NCBI RefSeq assembly: GCF_000720325.1
Contig: NZ_JOJM01000042.1
Span: 15,214-79,213 of the forward strand
DNA from: Streptomyces sp. NRRL B-1347
Lineage (GTDB): Bacteria > Actinomycetota > Actinomycetes > Streptomycetales > Streptomycetaceae
Direction: 5' to 3'
Length of the DNA: 64,000 nucleotides
Shown: piece by piece, positions 8,427 through 16,447 of the stretch
Position numbering within the stretch: position 1 is the stretch's first letter
Layout of the letters: every line of letters begins with the position of its first letter
Program-made: the position numbers and the translations under genes
The notes under the pieces: model-generated
What the model saw: the letters and a program-made list of their open reading frames with translations, nothing else
The model's database searches: none
Told to the model about the DNA's origin: nothing

Positions 8427-10124
8427 ATGGCCACCGACACGGATCGATCCACGCCTGCCGCCCCCCGCCGCAAGGCGGGCCGCCACCGCGGCGAGGGCCA
8501 GTGGGCCGCCGGTCACTTCACGCCGCTGAACGGCAACGAGCAGTTCAAGAAGGACGACGACGGTCTCAATGTGCGGACACGCATTGAGACGATCTACTCC
8601 AAGCGCGGCTTCGACTCCATCGACCCGAACGACCTGCGCGGCCGGATGCGCTGGTGGGGCCTCTACACCCAGCGCAAGCCCGGGATCGACGGCGGCAAGA
8701 CCGCGATCCTGGAGCCCGAGGAGCTGGACGACGAGTACTTCATGCTGCGGGTGCGGATCGACGGCGGCCGGCTCACCACCGAGCAGCTGCGCGTCATCGG
8801 CGAGATCTCGCAGGAGTTCGCGCGCGGCACCGCCGACATCACCGACCGGCAGAACATCCAGTACCACTGGATCCGCATCGAGGACATGCCGGAGATCTGG
8901 CGCCGCCTGGAGGGCGTGGGCCTGTCCACGACCGAGGCCTGCGGCGACACCCCGCGCGTCATCCTGGGCTCGCCCGTCGCCGGGATCGCCGAGGACGAGA
9001 TCATCGACGGCACGCCCGCGATCGACGAGATCCACCGCCGCATCGTCGGCAACCCGGCGTTCTCGAACCTGCCGCGCAAGTTCAAGTCAGCGATCTCCGG
9101 CTCGCCGCTCCTCGACGTGGCGCACGAGATCAACGACATCGCGTTCGTGGGCGTGCGCCACCCCGAGCACGGGCCCGGCTTCGACCTGTGGGTCGGCGGC
9201 GGTCTGTCCACCAACCCCAAGATCGGCCAGCGGCTCGGCGCCTGGGTGCCCCTCGACGAGGTGGCGGACGTCTACGAGGGCGTCATCTCGATCTTCCGCG
9301 ACTACGGCTACCGCCGGCTGCGCACCCGCGCCCGGCTGAAGTTCCTGCTCGCCGACTGGGGCGTGGAGAAGTTCCGCCGGGTCCTGGAGGACGAGTACCT
9401 GCTGCGCAAGCTCGTCGACGGGCCCGCGCCCGAGCAGCCCGTCCAGCGCTGGCGCGACCACGTGGGCGTGCACCGGCAGCAGGACGGCAACTACTACGTG
9501 GGCTTCGCCCCGCGCGTCGGCCGCGTCGACGGCACCACGCTCACGAAGATCGCCGACCTCGCCGCCGGGCACGGCTCGGGCCGCCTGCGGACCACCGCCG
9601 AGCAGAAGATGCTGGTCCTCGACGTGGCCGAGGACCAGGTCGCGTCCCTGGTGGCGGGCCTTGAGTCGCTCGACCTGACGGTGCGCCCCTCCGCCTTCCG
9701 GCGCGGCACCATGGCCTGCACCGGCATCGAGTTCTGCAAGCTCGCCATCGTCGAGACGAAGGCGCGCGGCGCCTCGCTCATCGACGAACTGGAGCGCCGC
9801 GTACCGGACTTCGACGAGCCGATCACCATCAACATCAACGGCTGCCCGAACGCCTGCGCCCGCATCCAGGTCGCCGACATCGGCCTCAAGGGCCAGCTCG
9901 TCCTCGACGAGAACGGCGACCAGGTCGAGGGCTTCCAGGTGCACCTGGGCGGCGCGCTCGGCCTGGAGGCCGGGTTCGGCCGCAAGGTGCGCGGCCTGAA
10001 GGTGACGTCCGCCGAGCTGCCCGACTACGTGGAGCGGGTGCTCAAGCGCTTCCAGGCCGAGCGCGCGCACGGCGAGCGGTTCGCCGTCTGGGCCGCGCGG
10101 GCGTCCGAGGAAGCGCTGTCGTGA
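8427..10124 (+). CDS. sir: Ferredoxin-dependent sulfite reductase (nitrite/sulfite reductase family)
   Basis: A 565-residue protein with two ferredoxin-like/sirohaem domain repeats. The [4Fe-4S]-sirohaem ligands are visible as C431-x5-C437 (CTGIEFC) and C473-x3-C477 (CPNAC). It would reduce sulfite to sulfide using ferredoxin. The operon with cysH, cysC, cysD, cysN and a sirohydrochlorin chelatase argues for sulfite rather than nitrite as substrate. The ATG at 8427 is preceded by GAAGGA. A cysteine-type leader peptide upstream suggests control by cysteine supply. The gene end overlaps a doubtful repeat-coded ORF. Confidence 0.93.
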   Translation: MATDTDRSTPAAPRRKAGRHRGEGQWAAGHFTPLNGNEQFKKDDDGLNVRTRIETIYSKRGFDSIDPNDLRGRMRWWGLYTQRKPGIDGGKTAILEPEELDDEYFMLRVRIDGGRLTTEQLRVIGEISQEFARGTADITDRQNIQYHWIRIEDMPEIWRRLEGVGLSTTEACGDTPRVILGSPVAGIAEDEIIDGTPAIDEIHRRIVGNPAFSNLPRKFKSAISGSPLLDVAHEINDIAFVGVRHPEHGPGFDLWVGGGLSTNPKIGQRLGAWVPLDEVADVYEGVISIFRDYGYRRLRTRARLKFLLADWGVEKFRRVLEDEYLLRKLVDGPAPEQPVQRWRDHVGVHRQQDGNYYVGFAPRVGRVDGTTLTKIADLAAGHGSGRLRTTAEQKMLVLDVAEDQVASLVAGLESLDLTVRPSAFRRGTMACTGIEFCKLAIVETKARGASLIDELERRVPDFDEPITININGCPNACARIQVADIGLKGQLVLDENGDQVEGFQVHLGGALGLEAGFGRKVRGLKVTSAELPDYVERVLKRFQAERAHGERFAVWAARASEEALS

Positions 10125-10317
10125 GCGCGGCGAGCACAACGAGCCGGCACGGCACGGGCGGAGCGGCCGAAACGCGTGGGCTCGGCGTGGGCGAAGCGAC
10201 CGAAACGCATGGGCGCGACGCGAGCGGAGTTCGGGACACTCAAGAGAGCAGTGTGAGCGGAGCGCGCCGAGCCCATAGGCGCAGCGTGGCCGCAGCGAGC
10301 AACACGAGGGGTACCGC
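10121..10317 (+). repeat. Repeat-rich spacer with 33-bp periodicity between sir and the CysX-like gene
   Basis: Copies of a motif resembling GCGRCCGAAACGCRTGGGC begin at 10163 and 10196, with a degenerate copy near 10262, giving a 33-base (or double) period. A 66-codon frame starting at GTG 10121 overlaps the sir stop codon and runs through it. Its product is a low-complexity Ala/Thr/Arg/Gly repeat with no recognisable fold, so it is annotated as a repeat region rather than a gene. A coupling role in translation cannot be excluded. Confidence 0.5.
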
Positions 10318-10506
10318 ATGAGCGAGCGCGCCGCCCCCTTCTACTGCCCCTACTGCGGCGACGAGGACCTGCGGCCGAGTGAAGCGCTGAAGGACAGCCA
10401 CGGCGCGTGGGAATGCGCGGCGTGCAACCGTGCCTTCCAGTTGAAGTTCCTCGGGTTGCTCACCCGTGGACTTCAGCGGAACGACGGTGGAGAGGCAGCG
10501 ATATGA
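10318..10506 (+). CDS. Small four-cysteine protein (CysX-like position)
   Basis: A 62-residue protein with C10-x2-C13 and C33-x2-C36, a zinc-ribbon or rubredoxin-like arrangement. It lies between sulfite reductase and cysH, the position of the small protein CysX in corynebacterial cys operons, where an electron-carrier role was proposed. Sequence homology to CysX cannot be shown by eye. Its TGA overlaps the cysH ATG (ATGA), so the two are translationally coupled. A GAGGGG box precedes the ATG. It could bind Zn or Fe; function is open. Confidence 0.75.
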   Translation: MSERAAPFYCPYCGDEDLRPSEALKDSHGAWECAACNRAFQLKFLGLLTRGLQRNDGGEAAI

Positions 10507-11222
10507 CGACCGTTCAGCAGGTGACGGCCGACACCCCGGCCGACGAGTTGAAGGCGCTCGCCGAGCGGGCCGGGCGCGACCTGGAGGACGCCTCCGCCCT
10601 GGAGGTCCTCACCTGGGCCGCGGGCACCTTCGGCGCCCGCTTCTGCGTGACCTCCTCGATGGAGGACGCGGTGGTCGCCCACCTCGCGTCCCGTGCGCGC
10701 CCCGGCGTGGACGTGGTGTTCCTCGACACCGGCTACCACTTCCCGGAGACCATCGGCACCCGTGACGCCGTCGAGGCCGTGATGGACGTCAACGTCCTCA
10801 CCCTGACGCCGCGGCAGTCCGTGGCCGAGCAGGACGCCGAGTACGGCCCGCGGCTGCACGACCGCGACCCCGACCTGTGCTGCGCCCTGCGCAAGGTCAA
10901 GCCCCTGGAGGACGGTCTGACGCCGTACCTCGCGTGGGCCACGGGGCTGCGCCGCGACGAGTCGCCGACGCGAGCGCGGACGCCCGTCGTCGGCTGGGAC
11001 GACCGGCGCCGCAAGGTGAAGGTCTCCCCCATCGCCCGCTGGACGCAAGGCGACGTGGACGCGTACGTCGCCGAGCACGGCGTGCTCACCAACCCGCTGC
11101 TCATGGACGGCTACGGCTCCGTGGGCTGCGCCCCGTGCACCCGGCGCCTCCTCGACGGCGAGGACGCGCGCGCCGGCCGCTGGGCCGGACGCGCCAAGAC
11201 CGAATGCGGGCTGCACGGATGA
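10503..11222 (+). CDS. cysH: Adenylyl-sulfate (APS/PAPS) reductase
   Basis: A 239-residue thioredoxin-dependent reductase converting activated sulfate to sulfite. It carries the two cysteine pairs of the [4Fe-4S]-containing APS reductase class (C126-C127 and C209-x2-C212) and the catalytic C-terminal ECGLH (C235). The iron-sulfur ligands favour APS as substrate, although cysC for PAPS formation is next in the operon. It overlaps the preceding small gene and the following cysC by ATGA at both ends, so translation is coupled through the three genes. Confidence 0.93.
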   Translation: MTTVQQVTADTPADELKALAERAGRDLEDASALEVLTWAAGTFGARFCVTSSMEDAVVAHLASRARPGVDVVFLDTGYHFPETIGTRDAVEAVMDVNVLTLTPRQSVAEQDAEYGPRLHDRDPDLCCALRKVKPLEDGLTPYLAWATGLRRDESPTRARTPVVGWDDRRRKVKVSPIARWTQGDVDAYVAEHGVLTNPLLMDGYGSVGCAPCTRRLLDGEDARAGRWAGRAKTECGLHG

Positions 11223-11785
11223 CCGCCCCCCGAACCGTTCAGGAGACCGACGTGACCGGAGCCACCGTCTGGCTCACCGGCCTGCCGAGCGCGGGCAAGA
11301 CCACCATCGCGCACGAGCTCGCGCGCACCCTGCGCGAGCGGGGCCGCGCGGTCGAGGTGCTCGACGGCGACGAGATCCGCGAGTTCCTCTCGGCGGGCCT
11401 CGGCTTCAGCCGCGCGGACCGGGACACCAACGTGCAGCGCATCGGCTTCGTCGCCGAGCTGCTCGCCCGCAACGGCGTGCTCGCGCTCGTCCCCGTGATC
11501 GCCCCGTTCGCGGACAGCCGCGAGGCGGTGCGCAAGCGCCACCAGTCCGGCGGCACGCCGTACTTGGAGGTGTACGTCGCCACGCCGGTGGAGGTGTGCT
11601 CCGTGCGCGACGTGAAGGGCCTGTACGCCAAGCAGGCCGCGGGCGAGCTGTCCGGGCTCACCGGCGTCGACGACCCGTACGAGGAGCCCGAGTCGCCCGA
11701 CCTGCGCGTGGAGTCCCAGGACCAGACGGTGAGCGAGTCCGCGGCGGCCGTCCTCGCACTGCTCACGGAGAGGGGTGTCGTATGA
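11219..11785 (+). CDS. cysC: Adenylyl-sulfate kinase
   Basis: A 188-residue P-loop kinase that phosphorylates APS to PAPS with ATP. The Walker A motif GLPSAGKTT lies at about residues 20-28, followed by LDGDEIRE and RIGFVAELLARNG, both family signatures. The ATG overlaps the cysH stop. Having both CysC and an iron-sulfur type CysH means PAPS may be made for sulfotransferases rather than obligately for assimilation; this is inference. Confidence 0.93.
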   Translation: MTAPRTVQETDVTGATVWLTGLPSAGKTTIAHELARTLRERGRAVEVLDGDEIREFLSAGLGFSRADRDTNVQRIGFVAELLARNGVLALVPVIAPFADSREAVRKRHQSGGTPYLEVYVATPVEVCSVRDVKGLYAKQAAGELSGLTGVDDPYEEPESPDLRVESQDQTVSESAAAVLALLTERGVV

Positions 11786-11880
11786 GCGACGCACGCGCGG
11801 CCGCCCGGCCGCTGACGACCACGATGCCTGCGCCCGTGCGCCGCGCGGGCGCAGAAGCGAACGAGAGGGTCACCGCATGA
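11782..11880 (+). CDS. 32-residue ORF linking cysC and cysD
   Basis: A short ORF begins with ATG at 11782 inside the cysC stop (ATGA) and ends with TGA at 11878-11880 inside the cysD start (ATGA). A strong GGAGAGGGG lies just before its ATG. The product is Ala/Arg/Thr-rich with no recognised family. Stop-start overlap at both ends plus a ribosome-binding site suggests real translation, perhaps only to pass ribosomes from cysC to cysD. The alternative is a chance frame in a spacer. Confidence 0.5.
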   Translation: MSDARAAARPLTTTMPAPVRRAGAEANERVTA

Positions 11881-12848
11881 CGACCGCCGCCGCCGTGTCC
11901 GAGGACGCGTCACATCCCGAGCGGGCCGACGGCGTCCAGGGCGCCGACAACCCGTACGCGCTCAGCCACTTGGACGCGCTCGAGTCGGAGGCCGTGCACA
12001 TCTTCCGTGAGGTGGCGGGTGAGTTCGAGCGGCCGGTGATCCTGTTCTCCGGCGGCAAGGACTCCATCGTCATGCTGCACCTGGCGCTGAAGGCCTTCGC
12101 TCCGGCGGCGGTGCCGTTCTCGCTGCTGCACGTGGACACCGGGCACAACTTCCCCGAGGTCATCGCCTACCGCGACCGCGTGGTCGCGGAGCACAAGCTG
12201 CGCCTGCATGTGGCCTCGGTGCAGGACTACATCGACCGGGGTGTGCTCAAGGAGCGCCCGGACGGTACGCGCAATCCGCTGCAGACGCTGCCGCTGACGG
12301 AGAAGATCGCCGCCGAGCGGTTCGACGCGGTCTTCGGCGGCGGACGCCGCGACGAGGAGAAGGCGCGGGCCAAGGAGCGGGTGTTCTCGCTGCGCGACGA
12401 GTTCTCGCAGTGGGACCCGCGCCGCCAGCGGCCCGAGCTGTGGCAGCTGTACAACGGCCGGCACGCCCCGGGCGAGCACGTGCGCGTCTTCCCGCTGTCC
12501 AACTGGACCGAGCTGGACGTGTGGCAGTACATCGCGCGGGAGGGCATCGAGCTGCCCGGGATCTACTTCGCCCACCGCCGCCCGGTCTTCCAGCGCGCCG
12601 GGATGTGGCTGACCGCCGGGGACTGGGGCGGTGCCCGGGACGGCGAGGCGGTGGAGACCCGGCTTGTGCGCTACCGCACGGTCGGGGACATGTCCTGCAC
12701 CGGGGCCGTCGACTCCGACGCGACCACCCTGGAGGCCGTGATCGCCGAGATCGCCGCGTCCCGGCTCACCGAACGCGGCGCCACCCGCGCCGACGACAAG
12801 CTCTCCGAGGCCGCGATGGAAGACCGCAAGCGCGAAGGGTACTTCTAA
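11877..12848 (+). CDS. cysD: Sulfate adenylyltransferase, small subunit
   Basis: A 323-residue PAPS-reductase-like N-type ATP pyrophosphatase. The motif VILFSGGKDSIVMLHLA at about residues 50-66 is the PP-loop that binds ATP, and a C-terminal KREGYF completes the usual length of about 300. With CysN it adenylylates sulfate to APS at the cost of GTP hydrolysis. The ATG at 11877 has GAGAGGG upstream; the longer frame from 11775 is the wrong frame of the linker ORF. Two bases separate it from cysN. Confidence 0.94.
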   Translation: MTTAAAVSEDASHPERADGVQGADNPYALSHLDALESEAVHIFREVAGEFERPVILFSGGKDSIVMLHLALKAFAPAAVPFSLLHVDTGHNFPEVIAYRDRVVAEHKLRLHVASVQDYIDRGVLKERPDGTRNPLQTLPLTEKIAAERFDAVFGGGRRDEEKARAKERVFSLRDEFSQWDPRRQRPELWQLYNGRHAPGEHVRVFPLSNWTELDVWQYIAREGIELPGIYFAHRRPVFQRAGMWLTAGDWGGARDGEAVETRLVRYRTVGDMSCTGAVDSDATTLEAVIAEIAASRLTERGATRADDKLSEAAMEDRKREGYF

Positions 12849-12850
12849 CC

Positions 12851-14200
12851 ATGACCACCACCGCCGCCGCCGGGGAGCTGGCCGGGCTCTCGGCCACCAC
12901 CCTGCTGCGCTTCGCCACCGCGGGCTCCGTCGACGACGGCAAGTCCACCCTGGTCGGCCGCCTCCTGCACGATTCCAAGTCGGTCCTGGCCGACCAGCTC
13001 GAAGCCGTCGAGCACGCCTCCCGCGCCCGCGGCGCCGAAGGTCCCGACCTGGCGCTGCTGACCGACGGGCTGCGCGCGGAGCGCGAGCAGGGCATCACCA
13101 TCGACGTGGCCTACCGCTACTTCGCCACCGCCCGGCGCCGCTTCATCCTCGCCGACACCCCCGGCCACGTGCAGTACACCCGCAACATGGTCACCGGCGC
13201 CTCCACCGCCGACCTCGCCGTGGTCCTGGTCGACGCCCGCAACGGCGTCATCGAACAGACCCGCCGCCACGCCGCGGTGGCCGCGCTGCTGCGGGTGCCG
13301 CACGTGGTCCTGGCGGTGAACAAGATGGACCTCGTCGCGTACGCGGAGCCGGTCTTCACCAAGATCGCCGAGGAGTTCACCGCGTACGCCACCGAACTCG
13401 GCGTCCCGGAGGTCACCGCCATCCCGATCTCCGCCCTGGCCGGGGACAACGTGGTGGAACCGTCCTCGAACATGGACTGGTACGGCGGCCCCACCGTCCT
13501 CGAGCACCTGGAGACCGTGCCGGTCAGCCACGACCTGACCAGCTGCCACGCGCGCCTCCCGGTGCAGTACGTGATCCGGCCGCAGACCGCCGAGCACCCC
13601 GACTACCGCGGCTACGCGGGGCAGATCGCCGCGGGCACGTTCCGCGTCGGCGACGAGGTGACGGTGCTGCCCTCGGGGCGCACCACGAAGGTCGCGGGCA
13701 TCGATCTGCTGGGCAGGCAGGTGGACGTGGCGTGGACGCCGCAGTCCGTGACGGTGCTCCTGGAGGACGACCTCGACATCTCACGTGGTGACATGATCGT
13801 CCCGAGCGGTGATACGCCGACGCGCACCCAGGACATCGCCGCCACCGTCTGCCACGTCGCCGACACGCCCTTGCGGGTGGGCCAGCGGGTGCTGCTCAAG
13901 CACACCACCCGCACGGTCAAGGCGATCGTGAAGCAGATCCCGTCCCGGCTCACCCTGGACGACCTCTCCCAGCACCCGAACCCGGGGCTCCTCGCCGCCA
14001 ACGACATCGGCCGGGTCCTGGTGCGCACCGCCGAGCCGCTCGCGCTCGACGCGTACGCGGACTCGCGCCGCACCGGCTCCTTCCTGCTGATCGACCCGGC
14101 GGACGGCACGACGCTCGCCGCCGGGATGGCGGGCGAGGCCTTCGCCAAGGCCGAGGCGCCCGCACCCGCCGCGGCCGACGAGGAAGGGTGGGACTTCTGA
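12851..14200 (+). CDS. cysN: Sulfate adenylyltransferase, large (GTPase) subunit
   Basis: A 449-residue EF-Tu-like GTPase. G1 is GSVDDGKSTL near residue 25, G3 is DTPGH, and G4 is NKMD, followed by beta-barrel domains. There is no C-terminal APS kinase fusion, consistent with the separate cysC gene upstream. It drives APS synthesis with CysD by coupling to GTP hydrolysis. It starts two bases after cysD, so the two are co-translated. The operon continues after a 233-base spacer into the ABC transporter genes. Confidence 0.94.
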   Translation: MTTTAAAGELAGLSATTLLRFATAGSVDDGKSTLVGRLLHDSKSVLADQLEAVEHASRARGAEGPDLALLTDGLRAEREQGITIDVAYRYFATARRRFILADTPGHVQYTRNMVTGASTADLAVVLVDARNGVIEQTRRHAAVAALLRVPHVVLAVNKMDLVAYAEPVFTKIAEEFTAYATELGVPEVTAIPISALAGDNVVEPSSNMDWYGGPTVLEHLETVPVSHDLTSCHARLPVQYVIRPQTAEHPDYRGYAGQIAAGTFRVGDEVTVLPSGRTTKVAGIDLLGRQVDVAWTPQSVTVLLEDDLDISRGDMIVPSGDTPTRTQDIAATVCHVADTPLRVGQRVLLKHTTRTVKAIVKQIPSRLTLDDLSQHPNPGLLAANDIGRVLVRTAEPLALDAYADSRRTGSFLLIDPADGTTLAAGMAGEAFAKAEAPAPAAADEEGWDF

Positions 14201-14433
14201 CCATGGCTTCCCCCGATGTCTACTCGACCTTCGCCAAGGAGGGCGGCCGCGTGGGCAGCGGCGCCCTCGGCGCGGGGTCCGGCGGCGTGACGCGATGTGT
14301 GCGATGACGTACGCGCACCGCTCGCGCGCCCTCACCCCCCGCCGTCCCTTCGTACGCAGACGAAGATCCGCCGACATCCACCCGGCCGCACCCTGACCGT
14401 GCTCCCGCCGGGCCAACGAGAGGAACCCCTCCC
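14201..14433 (+). other. Spacer between cysN and the transporter genes, with a 34-codon ORF
   Basis: An ORF of 34 codons starts at ATG 14203, two bases after the cysN stop, and ends at 14307. Its product is Gly/Ala/Ser-rich with a single Cys three codons from the end. A second frame from ATG 14295 runs to 14396. Neither matches the RRHVDL leader family, and the ribosome-binding site of the first is poorly placed. The spacer may hold an internal promoter or processing site for the transporter genes. It is recorded because it is the longest gap inside the operon. Confidence 0.35.
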
Positions 14434-15594
14434 GTGCCTGCCATCCGCACCTCCGGTCCCCTTTCTCCCCGCGCTCCCCGCTCCGCCCGCGCGCGCCGCA
14501 CCGGCCGCCTCGCCGCCGTCGCCGCGCTCCCCCTGCTCGCGCTCACGCTCTCCGCCTGCGGATACGGCTCGGACTCCGACAAGGACGACAACGGCAAGGC
14601 GAAGATCGCCGCCGATGCGAAGAAGATCGAGGGACTGGACGAGGTGAAGATCGGCTACTTCCCGAACCTCACCCACGGCACGGCGCTCGTCGGCGACCAC
14701 GAGGGCCTGTTCCAGAAGGAGCTGGGCGCCACCAAGGCGTCGTACGCGCAGTTCAACGCGGGGCCCTCGGAGATCGAGGCACTGAACTCGAAGTCCATCG
14801 ACATCGGCTGGATCGGCCCGTCGCCCGCCATCAACGGCTACACCAAGTCCGACGGCGAGAACCTGCGCATCATCGGCGGTTCGGCGTCCGGCGGCGTGAA
14901 GCTCGTGGTGAACCCCAAGAAGATCAAGTCCCTGGACGACGTCAAGGGCAAGAAGATCGCCACACCGCAGCTCGGCAACACCCAGGACGTGGCCTTCCTC
15001 AACTGGATCAAGGAGAAGGGCTGGAAGGTCGACGCCCAGAGCGGCAAGGGCGACGTCTCCGTGGTCCGCACCGACAACAAGATCACCCCGGACGCCTACA
15101 AGTCCGGCTCGATCGACGGCGCCTGGGTGCCGGAGCCGACCGCGTCCAAGCTGGTGTCCGAGGGCGCGAAGGTGCTGCTCGACGAGGCCGACCTGTGGCC
15201 CGGCAAGAAGTTCGTGATCACGAACATCATCGTGCGGCAGCAGTTCCTGAAGGACCACCCGAAGGTCGTCGAGGCCGTGCTGCGGGGCGCGGTGAAGGCG
15301 AACCAGTTCATCAAGGACAACCCGGAGAAGGCCAAGGCCGCCGCCAACGCCGTGCTGAAGCAGCACTCCGGCAAGGAACTGCCCGCCAAGGTCATCGACC
15401 CGGCCTGGAAGTCGATCCAGTTCACCAACGACCCGCTGGCGGCGACGCTCGACACCGAGGCCGAGCACGCCGTGCAGGCGGGCCTCCTGGAGCAGCCCGA
15501 CCTCAAGGGCATCTACGACCTGGGGCCGCTCAACAAGGTCCTGAAGGCGGCGGGTTCGCCCGCGGTCGACGACGCCGGCCTCGGCGTCAAGTAG
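14434..15594 (+). CDS. ABC transporter substrate-binding lipoprotein, sulfonate/SsuA type
   Basis: A 386-residue secreted lipoprotein. The signal peptide is Arg-rich then hydrophobic, ending in a lipobox LSAC with the lipidated Cys near residue 42. The mature protein has the NMT1/SsuA-like periplasmic fold (VKIGYFPNLTHGTALVG and the segment around DIGWIGPSPAINGY). It would capture aliphatic sulfonates, or possibly another sulfur anion, for the ATPase and permease encoded next. The GTG start at 14434 is preceded by GAGAGGA. Placement in the cys operon supports a sulfur-source role. Confidence 0.88.
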   Translation: MPAIRTSGPLSPRAPRSARARRTGRLAAVAALPLLALTLSACGYGSDSDKDDNGKAKIAADAKKIEGLDEVKIGYFPNLTHGTALVGDHEGLFQKELGATKASYAQFNAGPSEIEALNSKSIDIGWIGPSPAINGYTKSDGENLRIIGGSASGGVKLVVNPKKIKSLDDVKGKKIATPQLGNTQDVAFLNWIKEKGWKVDAQSGKGDVSVVRTDNKITPDAYKSGSIDGAWVPEPTASKLVSEGAKVLLDEADLWPGKKFVITNIIVRQQFLKDHPKVVEAVLRGAVKANQFIKDNPEKAKAAANAVLKQHSGKELPAKVIDPAWKSIQFTNDPLAATLDTEAEHAVQAGLLEQPDLKGIYDLGPLNKVLKAAGSPAVDDAGLGVK

Positions 15595-15637
15595 CCCGAC
15601 AACGCCTATCAGTTCAGGTTCTCAGGAGGTGACGACC

Positions 15638-16447
15638 ATGGGCACGACGCTTGCCAAGGCACCGCGCGGGGCCGCACAGGCCGTGCAGACCACGGGTGCG
15701 GGCGGGGTCGCCGCGCGCATCGAGCACGTCTCGAAGTCCTTCGCCACACCGGCGGGGCAGCAGCTCGTCCTGGACGACATCACCCTGGACGTCGGCCAGG
15801 GCGAGTTCGTCACCCTCCTGGGGGCCTCGGGCTGCGGCAAGTCGACCCTGCTCAACCTCGTGGCCGGGCTCGACCGGCCGAGCGCGGGCAGCATCGGCAC
15901 CGACGGCCGCCCGGCCCTGATGTTCCAGGAGCACGCGCTCTTCCCGTGGCTGACCGCGGGCAAGAACATCGAGCTGGCCCTGAAGCTGAGCGGCCTGCCC
16001 AAGGCCGAACGCCGCCCCAGGGCCGAGGAGTTGCTGACGCTCGTCCGGCTCCAGGGCGCGTACGGCAAGCGCGTGCACGAGCTGTCCGGCGGCATGCGCC
16101 AGCGGGTCGCGCTCGCCCGGGCGCTCGCCCAGGACAGCAAGCTGCTGCTCATGGACGAGCCGTTCGCGGCGCTCGACGCGATCACCCGGGACGTGCTGCA
16201 CGACGAGCTGACCCGGATCTGGCGCGAGACCGGCGTCTCGGTCCTGTTCGTCACGCACAACGTCCGCGAGGCGGTGCGGCTCGCCCAGCGCGTGGTCCTG
16301 CTGTCCTCGCGGCCCGGCCGGGTGGCGCGCGAGTGGACCGTCGACATCGAGCAGCCGCGCCGCATCGAGGACGCGGCCGTGGCGGAGCTCTCCGTCGAGA
16401 TCACCGAAGAACTGCGTGGGGAGATCCGCCGCCATGGGCAGCACTGA
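15638..16447 (+). CDS. ABC transporter ATPase, SsuB/TauB type
   Basis: A 269-residue ATPase with Walker A GASGCGKSTLL, the Q-loop around MFQEHALFPWL, ABC signature LSGGMRQRVALARAL and Walker B LLLMDEPFAALDA. It energises uptake of sulfonate or a related sulfur compound with the flanking binding protein and permease. The ATG at 15638 has AGGAGG eight bases upstream, so the GTG at 15629 that overlaps the ribosome-binding site is less likely. Its 3' end overlaps the permease gene by 14 bases. Confidence 0.93.
   Translation: MGTTLAKAPRGAAQAVQTTGAGGVAARIEHVSKSFATPAGQQLVLDDITLDVGQGEFVTLLGASGCGKSTLLNLVAGLDRPSAGSIGTDGRPALMFQEHALFPWLTAGKNIELALKLSGLPKAERRPRAEELLTLVRLQGAYGKRVHELSGGMRQRVALARALAQDSKLLLMDEPFAALDAITRDVLHDELTRIWRETGVSVLFVTHNVREAVRLAQRVVLLSSRPGRVAREWTVDIEQPRRIEDAAVAELSVEITEELRGEIRRHGQH

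Noticed and set aside
10121..10321. 66-codon ORF after sulfite reductase as a protein gene
   Set aside because: The product is a low-complexity translation of a DNA repeat; described as a repeat, with coupling left open.
12410..12850. N-terminal extension of cysN to 596 residues
   Set aside because: Overlaps cysD out of frame; CysN homologues begin near the GTPase domain, and ATG 12851 fits.
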